64,000 nucleotides of DNA from DATAXI01 sp963756185 (GTDB lineage: Bacteria; Verrucomicrobiota; Verrucomicrobiia; Chthoniobacterales; Chthoniobacteraceae), in contig CAVWMS010000001.1 in assembly GCA_963756185.1 (NCBI GenBank), positions 992,001-1,056,000 of the forward strand, read 5' to 3'. The number at the start of each line of letters is the position of its first letter. Position 1 is the first letter of the stretch. The translations under genes were made by a program, and so were the position numbers. Below are positions 35,466 to 44,095 of the stretch, piece after piece. The notes under the pieces were generated by a model that was not told the origin of the DNA, ran no database searches, and saw nothing but the letters and a program-made list of their open reading frames with translations.

Positions 35466-36317
35466 ATGAAACGTCTCCTCCTCCCCCTCATCCTCGGCGC
35501 GCTCCTCCTCGAGCGCCTGCCGGCCGAAACCATCCTCGGCACCGCCATTAGCAAGATCCCCTTCACCATCACGAAGCCGGGCGCCTACCACTTCATCAAG
35601 GATCTCTCCTTCACCTCGCCGACCAATGACGCAATCAAGGTCGAGGCCACCAACGTCATCATCGACCTCAACGGCCACTGCCTCACCGCCATCCAGCCCA
35701 GCAATTCCGCCAACGGAATCGAGTGCACCGGCGAGAACCGCGTGACCGTCAAGGATGGCACCATCCGCGGGTTCCAGATTGGCGCTTTGTTCATTAGCTC
35801 CGATTACGCCCGGCTCGAGGACCTGCTTATTACCAATTGCGGCGAAGCCGGCATCAGCATCGACGGCTGCAACCATTCGGACGTGACCCACAATCGCGTC
35901 GCCGACACCGGCGCCGTGCCGACAAATGTCTATTCCCTCGGCATCAACGTGAGCGGCACTTACGGCTCGATCACGAACAATCAAATCGAGAACACTTCAC
36001 AAACCGACAGCGCCAACCATTTCGCCACCGGCATCAGGCTCACGGGCTGTTCGGACATCGTGGTGAATGACAACCACGTCCTCAACGTCGAGCCTTCCGT
36101 CCCCATCCACAGCGGCTCATCCACAGGCATCCTGCTCGACCGCGGCTCGCCATCCAGCAACATCGTCGTGCTTGATAATGTATCTGTTTCCGCCCAGACC
36201 GGCTTTGACTTATCCGGCGGCTCGAGCGGCAATTACGGCGATAATGTGACCAACGGAGTCACCAATGGCTATCTCGACCTTACCGGGAGCATGACCAATA
36301 TAGGCAATAACAATTGA
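35466..36317 (+). CDS. Secreted right-handed beta-helix protein
   Basis: This 283-residue protein begins with a signal peptide (MKRLLLPLILGALLLERLPA) followed by coils typical of right-handed beta-helix proteins: AIKVEATNVIIDLNGHCLT, GEAGISIDGCNHSDVTHNRV, GIRLTGCSDIVVNDNHVL. Such folds often bind or cleave polysaccharides. No pectate-lyase catalytic set (Asp/Arg/Lys cluster) is clear, so the activity is open. Its stop overlaps the TTG start of the WD40 gene (TTGA). Confidence 0.8.
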   Translation: MKRLLLPLILGALLLERLPAETILGTAISKIPFTITKPGAYHFIKDLSFTSPTNDAIKVEATNVIIDLNGHCLTAIQPSNSANGIECTGENRVTVKDGTIRGFQIGALFISSDYARLEDLLITNCGEAGISIDGCNHSDVTHNRVADTGAVPTNVYSLGINVSGTYGSITNNQIENTSQTDSANHFATGIRLTGCSDIVVNDNHVLNVEPSVPIHSGSSTGILLDRGSPSSNIVVLDNVSVSAQTGFDLSGGSSGNYGDNVTNGVTNGYLDLTGSMTNIGNNN

Positions 36318-37450
36318 AGAAAATTCGAAATTCGAAATTCGAAATTCGAATACTTGCGCCGGCGCTTCTTTTAATGGCGCTTCTGTTGACTCCGGCTCAT
36401 CCGCTACGCGCGGCGAATAACCTCAACCTCGCAGAGTTCGGGGCGCGCGGCAGTTCTTTCACCGCTTTGGCGCTCTCCGATGATGGCAAGTATCTCTTCA
36501 CCGGCGAGGATTACGGCCTCATCACGCTCTGGAGCGTCACCACCGGCACCACGGTTTACAATTACCCGGGCCACGTCGGACATGTCCGCGGCGTTTTCGC
36601 CGCCGCGCTCCTGCCCGACGGCAAACGCGGCGTCACCTGCGGCGACGACGACAAAGTAATCGTTTGGGATTTGCCCACCGGCAAGCGCCTGCACGAGATG
36701 AGCACGGGAAATTCCATTCCCTGGGTCATGTCCTGCACGCGCGACGGCGCGCTCGCCGCCACCGGCTGCAACGATGGCCAGATCATGGTTTGGGACATTG
36801 CCACGGGCGCCCGTGTCACCACGCTGCCACCACGTTCGCAGGTTTACGGCATCCTCTTTTCCCCCGATGGCAAGCTGCTCGCCGCCGGTTACGCCGATGG
36901 ACAGGTCATTCTCTGGAATGTATCCGATTGGTCGCAAAGGCATCTCTTTCCCTCGACCGACGGCGCCACCGTGGGCGCGCTCGCCTTTTCGCCCGACAGC
37001 CGGCTCCTTGCCACCGGCGACCAGAATGGCGCCGGCTTCGTCTGGAGGACCGGCGACGGAACGCAGCTCTCCCATTTCGCCGGATATGCCAATCCCGAGG
37101 CCCCTCCCAATCCGCCCGTTGCCCCGGTATTTCCCGGCAGCACGGTGACTCCCGACAACCGCGGCGCGATTGTCTATGTCTGCTTCAGCCCCGATGCATC
37201 GAGTGTCATGGCCGCCGTCCAGGACGAAGTGCCGCGTTTTTGGGATACCAGGTCGGGAAAGCTTCTCGGCACCGCCGATTGGTACGGCGACAACCGTTTC
37301 TATGTCCCCCGTTACGGCTATCCCTTCGCCGCCACCGCACTTACTCCCGACGGCAAATATATAGTCACCTTGAAGAAAGACGGCGACATGGACGATTACC
37401 TCGCCGAAGTCTGGATCGCCTCCTATACCCCCATCCCGATCCCCCGGTAG
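36314..37450 (+). CDS. Secreted WD40-repeat protein
   Basis: This 378-residue protein is built of about six WD40 blades with recurring FSPDGKLLAAGYADGQVILW-type units, so it folds as a beta-propeller and should act as a binding scaffold. The TTG start at 36314 overlaps the upstream stop and leads to a hydrophobic segment (about residues 15-30, ILAPALLLMALLLTPAHPLRA). The signal peptide's n-region is encoded by the TTCGAA repeat at 36321-36350. An ATG at 36374 would leave almost no signal peptide. WD40 proteins outside the cytoplasm are uncommon in most bacteria. Confidence 0.8.
   Translation: MKKIRNSKFEIRILAPALLLMALLLTPAHPLRAANNLNLAEFGARGSSFTALALSDDGKYLFTGEDYGLITLWSVTTGTTVYNYPGHVGHVRGVFAAALLPDGKRGVTCGDDDKVIVWDLPTGKRLHEMSTGNSIPWVMSCTRDGALAATGCNDGQIMVWDIATGARVTTLPPRSQVYGILFSPDGKLLAAGYADGQVILWNVSDWSQRHLFPSTDGATVGALAFSPDSRLLATGDQNGAGFVWRTGDGTQLSHFAGYANPEAPPNPPVAPVFPGSTVTPDNRGAIVYVCFSPDASSVMAAVQDEVPRFWDTRSGKLLGTADWYGDNRFYVPRYGYPFAATALTPDGKYIVTLKKDGDMDDYLAEVWIASYTPIPIPR
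36321..36350. repeat. AATTCGAA tandem array inside a coding start
   Basis: About four units of the TTCGAAA type lie inside the first codons of the WD40 gene. The same repeat family occurs at 14007-14090 and 47026-47055. Confidence 0.85.
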
Positions 37451-37482
37451 CGCCACCAAATCCTAACTGCCGAATCTCCCCC

Positions 37483-37884
37483 TCACTCCTGCGTCACCTC
37501 GATAAACTCGTTTGTCGCGGTCTTCATATAATATTTGTCCTTCGGTAGCGCTTCCGCCGGGTCTTCGGGCACGTATAACCAATAAACCCCGCTGTCATCC
37601 GTGCCGACGCGCGTCACCTTCGAGTCGCGGACCTTGCTCTCCGACACCATATCCAGCTTCCGGCCCTGGTACTTCAGTCCGATCGGCCCCTGCTTCGTTG
37701 CCGGCTCCTGCACATAACTCGCGTCTCCCACCGCGGTTGGCGTCTCCACCACTTCCAGGCTCGCCGTGCGCGTGGCGTCCCAGACTGTGAACGCCGCCAT
37801 CGCCGCGACCACCCCCAGCGTGGCCAGGCCAATCCAGATCATCCACGGATCGAGCGTCACTGCTTCCTTGTCCGCACTTGTCAT
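37483..37884 (-). CDS. Membrane-anchored protein of unknown function
   Basis: This 133-residue protein has one N-terminal membrane segment (about residues 13-34: MIWIGLATLGVVAAMAAF) and an exported domain of about 95 residues with KDKYYMKTATNEFIEV at its end. No family is recognised. It is 24 bp downstream of plsC on the same strand and may be the last gene of the tyrA-aroA-cmk-plsC transcript. Confidence 0.55.
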   Translation of the reverse strand: MTSADKEAVTLDPWMIWIGLATLGVVAAMAAFTVWDATRTASLEVVETPTAVGDASYVQEPATKQGPIGLKYQGRKLDMVSESKVRDSKVTRVGTDDSGVYWLYVPEDPAEALPKDKYYMKTATNEFIEVTQE

Positions 37885-37908
37885 TCACCAATTATCCGTG
37901 GCTGCCGG

Positions 37909-38583
37909 TCAATGTCCACCCCTGCCGTTTTTCGGCGGCAACTGGATGGCCGCGATCCGTTCCATTACCCGGTCGCTGAGGCGTTGATACAATTCCCGTC
38001 CGTGCCCACCCTCGAGGTCCGCTTCGCCAAAGGTCATCGGCTCCCCCACCACGATCTGGATTTTGCGCAGGCGCACCTGCTTGCCGCCGCGCGGCATCGC
38101 CTCGTGCGCGCCAAAAATCCGCATCGGCACCACCGGCGCCAGCGTCTTCGCGATCACCAGGCCCAGCCCCGGTTGCGCCGGCAGCAGATTCCCATCCAGC
38201 GTCCGCGACCCTTCGGGAAACACGATCGTGCACCCACCCGCCCTCACCAGCTTGATGACGGTCTTGAGCGCGCTCATGTCCGCGCGGTCCTGGTCCACCG
38301 GCACCACGTTCAGCTTCGGAAAAATCGGCCCAAGGATCGGCCAATTGAGCAGCGACTTGCGCGCCAGGAAATGGATCGCCCGCCGGCAGCACATGCCCGC
38401 CAGCGGCGGGTCGAGGTAGCTCTCGTGATTCATCGCGAGAATGCACGCGCCCTTGTTCGGGATCCGGTCCCGCCCGGTTACCTCGAAGGAAAAGAGCAGC
38501 CGCGCCAGCGTCCAGGAGAGCTTGTAACCGAACCGGTACCAGCCCCGCATCTCTCCACTGGGCTGCGGCCCGCTCGCCAGCAT
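37909..38583 (-). CDS. plsC: 1-acyl-sn-glycerol-3-phosphate acyltransferase
   Basis: PlsC makes phosphatidic acid from lysophosphatidic acid at the inner membrane. The 224-residue protein has a catalytic HX4D motif in AMNHESYLDPP, a second block with SALKTVIKLVRAGG, and the substrate-binding IVFPEGSRTLDG. Only 1 bp separates its start from the cmk stop. This acyltransferase follows cmk in several bacterial groups. Confidence 0.93.
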   Translation of the reverse strand: MLASGPQPSGEMRGWYRFGYKLSWTLARLLFSFEVTGRDRIPNKGACILAMNHESYLDPPLAGMCCRRAIHFLARKSLLNWPILGPIFPKLNVVPVDQDRADMSALKTVIKLVRAGGCTIVFPEGSRTLDGNLLPAQPGLGLVIAKTLAPVVPMRIFGAHEAMPRGGKQVRLRKIQIVVGEPMTFGEADLEGGHGRELYQRLSDRVMERIAAIQLPPKNGRGGH

Positions 38584-38584
38584 C

Positions 38585-39238
38585 TCACTCGGGCGCCTCC
38601 AGCCCCTTGTGTTTCAGCCGCCCGATGATCTCACCCACCACGCCGTCAATCGTCAGGCTCGAGCTGTCGATCACCCAGGCGTCCTCGGCGATCGTCAGCG
38701 GCCCCGCCCTGCGCGACGTGTCTTCGCGGTCCCTGTCCGTAATCACGTCCCGCTGGCCTTGCCGCGCGCGCCGCCGCGCCCGCACCTCGGGCGAGGCGTC
38801 GATGTAAAATTTGTACGGCGTATCCGGAAACACCACCGAGCCGATGTCCCGGCCTTCCATCACCAGGTCGTGCCGCTCCGCGTACTCGCGCTGTTTTTCC
38901 ACCAGCAGCCGCCTGACCTCCGCCATTCTCGATATCGCCGACACGTTGCGATTTACCTCTTCGTCACAAAGATACGGCTCGGGGTCTTCGCCGCCCATCC
39001 GGATCGTTGACACATTGTTCTCGAGCCCGCACTCCATCGGCATCTGCGGCAGCAGCGCCAGGACCGATTGCGGATCCTGCGGATTGGCGCCATGCCGCAG
39101 CATCCACCATGTCACCGCGCGGTACATCGCCCCGGAGTTCACATACGCCAGCCCCAGCCGGCGCGCCAGCGCCCGCGATACGCTGCTCTTGCCGGATGCT
39201 GCCGGCCCGTCGATCGCGATGATGGTACGGCTCCCCAC
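38585..39238 (-). CDS. cmk: Cytidylate kinase
   Basis: Cmk phosphorylates CMP and dCMP. The 217-residue protein begins with the Walker A motif IDGPAASGKSSVSRALA, then GLAYVNSGAMYRAVT, and has MEGRDIGSVVFPD, RARRRARQGQRDV and a late DSSSLTIDGVV. All are family hallmarks. It lies 9 bp from aroA on the same strand. Confidence 0.96.
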   Translation of the reverse strand: MGSRTIIAIDGPAASGKSSVSRALARRLGLAYVNSGAMYRAVTWWMLRHGANPQDPQSVLALLPQMPMECGLENNVSTIRMGGEDPEPYLCDEEVNRNVSAISRMAEVRRLLVEKQREYAERHDLVMEGRDIGSVVFPDTPYKFYIDASPEVRARRRARQGQRDVITDRDREDTSRRAGPLTIAEDAWVIDSSSLTIDGVVGEIIGRLKHKGLEAPE

Positions 39239-39247
39239 GGCTGCTAT

Positions 39248-40582
39248 TTATTGATGGGTGGGAAGCGCCGCGATGACCGGAATTTGCTCCTCGCGCGTCG
39301 GCTTCATGATGTGCTCGAGCGTATCGTGGAATCCGGGATACGACGTTGCCACGCAATCGATGTCATCGATCACCGTGTCGCCCTCCGCGAACAACCCGGC
39401 GATGGCAAACGCCATCGCGATCCGGTGATCCCCAAAACTTTGCAGCTTCGCCCCGCGCAGCGGCGCCCCGCCGACGATCTCGAGGCCATCCTCCTGCTCG
39501 GTCACCTCGACTCCCATCGCCTTCAGGTTCGTCGCGATTGCCGCCAGCCGGTCCGTCTCCTTCACCCGCAATTCCTTCGCATCCGCAATGATGGTCGTCC
39601 CCTGCGCCAGCGCGCCGGCCACGGCCAGGATCGGGATTTCATCGATCACATTCGGAATTTCCCTTCCCTGGATCACCGTCCCCTTGAGCCGCGCCCCCTC
39701 GATCACCACCGTGCCCCGCGGTTCGCCTTCGGCATCCGCTTCGATCTCATTCACGGCCGCGCCCATCCGCAGCAGCACGGCCAGCACGCCCGTGCGCGTC
39801 TTGTTCAACCCCACGTCCTTCACCAGCAGGTGCGAGCGCGGTTGCGCCGCCGCGGCCACCAGCCAGAAGGCCGCGCTCGAAATATCGCCCGGCACCGTGA
39901 AGTCGCGTGACTCCGGCGTTTGCTCGCCGGCGATCGACACCGTCAGGTCCTCGCGCTGCGGACGCACCAGGAAATAATTCAGCATCCGCTCCGTGTGATC
40001 CCGGCTCTGGCTCGGCTCGGTGATGCTGGTCCTGCCTTTTGCAAACAGGGCCGCCAGCAGGATCGCGCTCTTCACCTGCGCGCTCGCCACCGGCATGAAA
40101 TAATTGATCGGATGCGGCTTCGCCCCCTCGATCAGCAGCGGCGGCGTATTCTTCGGGCCTTCCGCCGTGATCTTCGCCCCCATCTCGGCCAGCGGATCCA
40201 TGATCCGCTTCATCGGCCGGCGCGAGAGCGAGGCGTCGCCCTTGAGGCGGGACTTGAACGGTTGCGTGGCCAGGATGCCCGCCAGCAGCCGCATCGTCGT
40301 GCCGGAATTGCCGCAATCGATATCCCCGGCCGGCGGCGTCAATTGTTTGCGCGTCCCATGCACCACCAGCGTCGTCGGCTCGGGCTGCTCGACCCGCACG
40401 CCCAGCGCGCGCACCGCATCCACCGTGGCCATGCAATCCTCGCTCGGCAAAAATCCCCGGATCACGCACGACCCGTTCGACAGCGCGGCGATGAGCACCG
40501 CGCGGTGCGAGATGCTTTTGTCTCCCGGCACCTGGATTTCAGTTTGGATGACGGGAGCCCGATGTATTTTCCAGTGGCGCAT
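39248..40582 (-). CDS. aroA: 3-phosphoshikimate 1-carboxyvinyltransferase
   Basis: AroA (EPSP synthase) catalyses the sixth shikimate-pathway step. The 444-residue protein has VPGDKSISHRAVLIAALS, NCGNSGTTMRLLAGIL-type sequence, GDASLSRRPMKRI with the conserved Arg residues, SAQVKSAILLAALFA and, near the C-terminus, DHRIAMAFAIAGL. No deletion is visible. It sits between tyrA and cmk, placing two aromatic biosynthesis steps in one operon. Confidence 0.97.
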   Translation of the reverse strand: MRHWKIHRAPVIQTEIQVPGDKSISHRAVLIAALSNGSCVIRGFLPSEDCMATVDAVRALGVRVEQPEPTTLVVHGTRKQLTPPAGDIDCGNSGTTMRLLAGILATQPFKSRLKGDASLSRRPMKRIMDPLAEMGAKITAEGPKNTPPLLIEGAKPHPINYFMPVASAQVKSAILLAALFAKGRTSITEPSQSRDHTERMLNYFLVRPQREDLTVSIAGEQTPESRDFTVPGDISSAAFWLVAAAAQPRSHLLVKDVGLNKTRTGVLAVLLRMGAAVNEIEADAEGEPRGTVVIEGARLKGTVIQGREIPNVIDEIPILAVAGALAQGTTIIADAKELRVKETDRLAAIATNLKAMGVEVTEQEDGLEIVGGAPLRGAKLQSFGDHRIAMAFAIAGLFAEGDTVIDDIDCVATSYPGFHDTLEHIMKPTREEQIPVIAALPTHQ

Positions 40583-40651
40583 GGGTTGGTTGGGTAATTG
40601 GCCGGAGAGTCTGCGGCTGAGTCTTCAATCACGCATTGGCCTGCTCGGCAA

Positions 40652-41533
40652 TCAGCAATTTCCTTTCAGACGGTCGCGCGTCCGTTTCGCTTCCGCCAAA
40701 TATTCTTCGATTGCGCCCGCATGGCCGCCTTCGAGCAGCTTCGAGATCCCCGCCAGATTCTCCACCATCGCGCGGATCGCTTTTTGCACCGCGCCCCGGT
40801 TTTCCATGAGAATCTCCGCCCACATCGCCGGCGGGCCGGAGGCGACGCGCGTGGTGTCGATGAACCCGTTGCCGCGCCACTCGAGCGAGGCGGGATTTTC
40901 TTCGAGCGCTGTCTGCACCAGCGCGGCGGCGGCAAGATGCGGCAAATGACTGATCAGCGCCACCGCCTCGTCGTGCGCCTTTGGATTGGTAAGCACCACG
41001 CGGCAGCCGAGCATCTTCCAAAAACTCGCCAGCTTCTCAGCGGCTTCCTTCTTCGCCTCGTTTTCCGGCGTCACGAAAGTGACCGCGCCCTCGAACAAAT
41101 CCGCCCGCGCAGCATCCATGCCCGCCTGTTCGGAGCCGGCCATCGGATGGCTGCCGACGAAATGCGCGCGCCCGTCAAAAATTTTCCCCAGGCTGGCCGC
41201 GACAGGCTGCTTCACGCTTCCCACGTCGGTCACCAGGGCATCCGGTTCGACCACGCCGGCAATGCGCCCGGCCACCTCCGCCATCGCGCCGATGGGCATG
41301 CAAAAGACGATCAGCTTCGCCCCCTTTGCCACGGAGGCCGCATCGGTCGAAGCCGCGTCGGCAATGCCCGCGTCCAGCGCCTTGCGTGCGCTCTCCTCGC
41401 GCCGCGCCCAGACGCGGATTTCCGTCCCTTTCATCCGCTTGCGGATCGCCAGCGCCAGCGATCCACCCAGCAAGCCGGGACTCAGGATCGCAATCGAGGA
41501 AAGAGACATCGGTTTTTGGCGCGGATGTTTCAT
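40652..41533 (-). CDS. tyrA: Prephenate dehydrogenase
   Basis: TyrA converts prephenate to 4-hydroxyphenylpyruvate for tyrosine synthesis. The nucleotide fold reads ILSPGLLGGSLALAIRKRM, followed by VFCMPIGAMAEV, VTDVGSVKQPV, SHPMAGSEQAGMDAA and the HDEAVALISHLPHLAAAAL motif. The frame is open to 41578. The ATG at 41533 is preceded by GGAG at 5-base spacing; a later ATG at 41509 is the alternative. Its stop is 69 bp from the aroA start. Confidence 0.92.
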   Translation of the reverse strand: MKHPRQKPMSLSSIAILSPGLLGGSLALAIRKRMKGTEIRVWARREESARKALDAGIADAASTDAASVAKGAKLIVFCMPIGAMAEVAGRIAGVVEPDALVTDVGSVKQPVAASLGKIFDGRAHFVGSHPMAGSEQAGMDAARADLFEGAVTFVTPENEAKKEAAEKLASFWKMLGCRVVLTNPKAHDEAVALISHLPHLAAAALVQTALEENPASLEWRGNGFIDTTRVASGPPAMWAEILMENRGAVQKAIRAMVENLAGISKLLEGGHAGAIEEYLAEAKRTRDRLKGNC

Positions 41534-41586
41534 ATCCGCTCCGGCGCGCTGCTCTCGCAGCCAGGCACTTCCGTCCAACGCGCCGT

Positions 41587-42015
41587 TCAGGGCACGAGGA
41601 ATATCTTTTGCGTGTACGGGTCCTTGACCTCGGTCCCGGGCGGGAAACCCCGGACGTCCACGTAACCCGCTTCCGGCGCGTAGGGGCTGGTGACAAACCC
41701 CGGCTTGCCCTGCACCGGCTGCGCATAGGGATAATCATGCTTCTCCACCGGGGCCGGGGGGCTGCCGCCGGCCTGAGGGTTGCCCTCATTCACGCCCGGG
41801 GGCGGCGGCGGAGGCGGTGTCGGCGCGATCGGGCCGGTATCGCCCGTCAAGCTGTTCGGCGGCCCTGGCGGCGTGGCCTCGGGGTTGACCTCGTTGGGCT
41901 GATCCGGGTTATAGCCAAACGGGTGCTTGTGCGGTTTCTCCTCATCGGAGCCGCAGGCGGCCAGGAAAATAAGAACGGCAACAACGGTCAAAACGGAAAA
42001 TGCAGGTCGAATCAT
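41587..42015 (-). CDS. Proline-rich lipoprotein
   Basis: The 142-residue protein has a lipoprotein signal with lipobox LAAC (Cys21), a following Gly-Ser-Asp, then a low-complexity tail (PPPPPPP, PGPPNS) and a C-terminal GFPPGTEVKDPYTQKIFLVP. The DPYTQKIFLVP type ending occurs in other small lipoproteins of this kind. Function unknown. Asp at position +3 rather than +2 is compatible with outer-membrane sorting. Confidence 0.65.
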   Translation of the reverse strand: MIRPAFSVLTVVAVLIFLAACGSDEEKPHKHPFGYNPDQPNEVNPEATPPGPPNSLTGDTGPIAPTPPPPPPPGVNEGNPQAGGSPPAPVEKHDYPYAQPVQGKPGFVTSPYAPEAGYVDVRGFPPGTEVKDPYTQKIFLVP

Positions 42016-42084
42016 AAGCCCTTGTCGTTGGTGTCTTAAACCATTGCCCCCTTTGATGACAACAGCAATTCAAAAACGCGCATT

Positions 42085-43062
42085 CTACCGCACCACTTTC
42101 GGGCCCGGTTCCACCTCCTCGGCCAGCAGCGCCGCCATCTCCCCGGGGCCCTCGATGGCGGCCAGCTTTGCCAGGCGTGGCGCCTGCCGCAGCCGGCTGC
42201 CCCGCGTCAGGCCTTGCAGCCTGCCGGGCAATTCCGAAGAAAGCGCTTCCGGCCAGAGGAATGTCACCGGCTGGGAGAGCATCGGCAGCCGCTGCTCGAG
42301 ATCGACATTTAGCCTGCCCGCGTGGAAATTGCGGATCGCATGCTCCGCGCCGCACTGTTGCGCGCAGGTGGTATAGACATCAATGGTCTCGTCCGTGATA
42401 CGCGATCCATCCGCGAAACCGTGCGCCGCCAGCCATGCGCGCACGGCTTTGCGGCTCGATTGATAATTCCGGTACATGAACCGGTGAACCAGCGGCGCCA
42501 GGGCGGCAAGGCGCTTGCCCCCAAACACTTCCCGTCTTCCCGGTTCCTTCAGCCCCGCCGGCATCCAGAGCAGCAGCCGGCTCACCATCTCCGGGTGCTG
42601 CGTCGCCAGCAGCACGCTCAAGCCCGCGCCCAGCCCGCTCGCCACCACCGTTACCGGCTGCTCGCAGGTTCCGCGGATGAATTCCGCCAGCGACCTCGCG
42701 TAATCGGCCGCCCCCAGGTTCGCGTCGGGCCGCGCCGATTCCCCGAACCCGATCAGGTCCGGCGCCAGCACCCGGTGACTCGCCGTGAACTGCGGGTAAA
42801 CCTTCGACCATTCATACGACGACGCCCCCACGCAGATGCCGTGCAGGAAGACCAGCGTCGGCCCGGCGCCCGACTCGTGATACACCATCTGCCCCAGGCT
42901 CGTGTGCAGCGCCTTGGTCTGGAATATGGCGGGCGAAATCGTATCCGGCACCCGCGCCTTGGTCACCGGACGCACCGCGAATCGCAGCGCCAGCAGGATC
43001 GCACCCACCAACCCGGCGCCCAATCCCGCGCCGAAGAGCCGCCTCTTTCGCTTTGAACTCAT
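42085..43062 (-). CDS. Alpha/beta hydrolase-fold protein, nucleophile apparently lost
   Basis: The 325-residue chain has one N-terminal membrane segment (about 11-29) and a standard alpha/beta hydrolase core: GPTLVFLHGICVGASSYEW with the oxyanion HG, VLAPDLIGFGESARP and a late DLEQRLPMLSQPVTFLWPEAL. At the nucleophile elbow it reads VVASGLGAGLSVLLA, where relatives have Ser in the G-x-S-x-G position; here that position is Gly. It may be non-catalytic or use another residue. It starts 3 bp after the true purM stop. Confidence 0.72.
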   Translation of the reverse strand: MSSKRKRRLFGAGLGAGLVGAILLALRFAVRPVTKARVPDTISPAIFQTKALHTSLGQMVYHESGAGPTLVFLHGICVGASSYEWSKVYPQFTASHRVLAPDLIGFGESARPDANLGAADYARSLAEFIRGTCEQPVTVVASGLGAGLSVLLATQHPEMVSRLLLWMPAGLKEPGRREVFGGKRLAALAPLVHRFMYRNYQSSRKAVRAWLAAHGFADGSRITDETIDVYTTCAQQCGAEHAIRNFHAGRLNVDLEQRLPMLSQPVTFLWPEALSSELPGRLQGLTRGSRLRQAPRLAKLAAIEGPGEMAALLAEEVEPGPKVVR

Positions 43063-43065
43063 CGC

Positions 43066-44095
43066 TCAGAACTCCAGCCGCACCACGCCCGAGCCCCGCT
43101 CGATGCGGCCGATTTCCCTGGCGCGGAGTTTCTTGGCGAGAGCGGGCGCATCTTTCTTCGAGACGATCGCCGCCATTCCTATTCCCATGTTGAACACCTG
43201 ATACATTTCGGTTCGCGGCACGTTTCCGGCCCGCTCGAGGACTTGAAATATCGCCGGCGCCTTCCATGACGCCTGCCTCGATCACCGCGTCGCAATTCTT
43301 CGGCAGCACCCGCGGCAGGTTGTCCACCAGGCCGCCGCCGGTGATGTGGGCCAGGCCTTTGATCGCGCCGCCGGGCGCGTATGCCAGCAGCGGCTGGTAA
43401 TTGCGATGGACCCGCAGCAATTCATCCGCCAGCGTCCCTTTCATGCCCTCGAGGCGTGACTCCGGCGTCAGCCCCATCGTCTCGAACAGGATTTTTCTCG
43501 CCAGCGAATAGCCGTTCGTGTGCAGCCCGTTTGATGCGAGGCCCAGCACGATGTCTCCCGGTTTGATCCGGCTGCCGTCGATCATTTTTTTCCGGTCCAC
43601 CACCCCGACGATGGTTCCCGCAAGGTCATACTCGCCCCGCTGGTACATCCCCGGCATTTGCGCCGTCTCGCCGCCGATCAATGCGCAGCCGGCCTGCCGG
43701 CATGCCTTGGTGAATCCGCGCAGGATTTGCTCGAACACCGCCGGCTCGAGCCGCTCCGCCCCGATGTAATCGAGAAAAAAGAGCGGCCGCGCGCCGATGA
43801 CCGCGATGTCGTTGACGCAATGATTCACCAGATCCTGTCCCACCGTGTCGTGGCGTCCCGTCGCGAAGGCGATCTTCAGTTTCGTCCCGACCCCGTCCAC
43901 GCTCGAGACCAGCACCGGCTCGCGCATCCCGCGAAAATTCGGCCGGAACAATCCGCCGAATCCCCCCACCTTCCCGAGCACCTCCGGGCCGTGGGTAACC
44001 TTCACGCGGTCATGGATCCGGCTCTTGACCGCGTTGCCCAGGTCCACGTCGACTCCGGCCCGGGCGTATGCCTTCCTTTCTCCGGCGGCGCTCAT
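43066..44095 (-). CDS. purM: Phosphoribosylformylglycinamidine cyclo-ligase, one frameshift
   Basis: PurM forms the imidazole ring of AIR in purine synthesis. The frame reads YARAGVDVDLGN, VSSVDGVGTKLKIAFATGRH, GGETAQMPGMY, DIVLGLASNGLHTNGYSLAR and HITGGGLVDNLPRVLP. An extra base at about 43267 breaks the frame. One frame over, the conserved end continues WKAPAIFQVLERAGNV and FNMGIGMAAIV to TGA at 43066-43068. Its ATG overlaps the purF stop (ATGA), so the two are coupled. The break is probably a sequence error. Confidence 0.92.
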
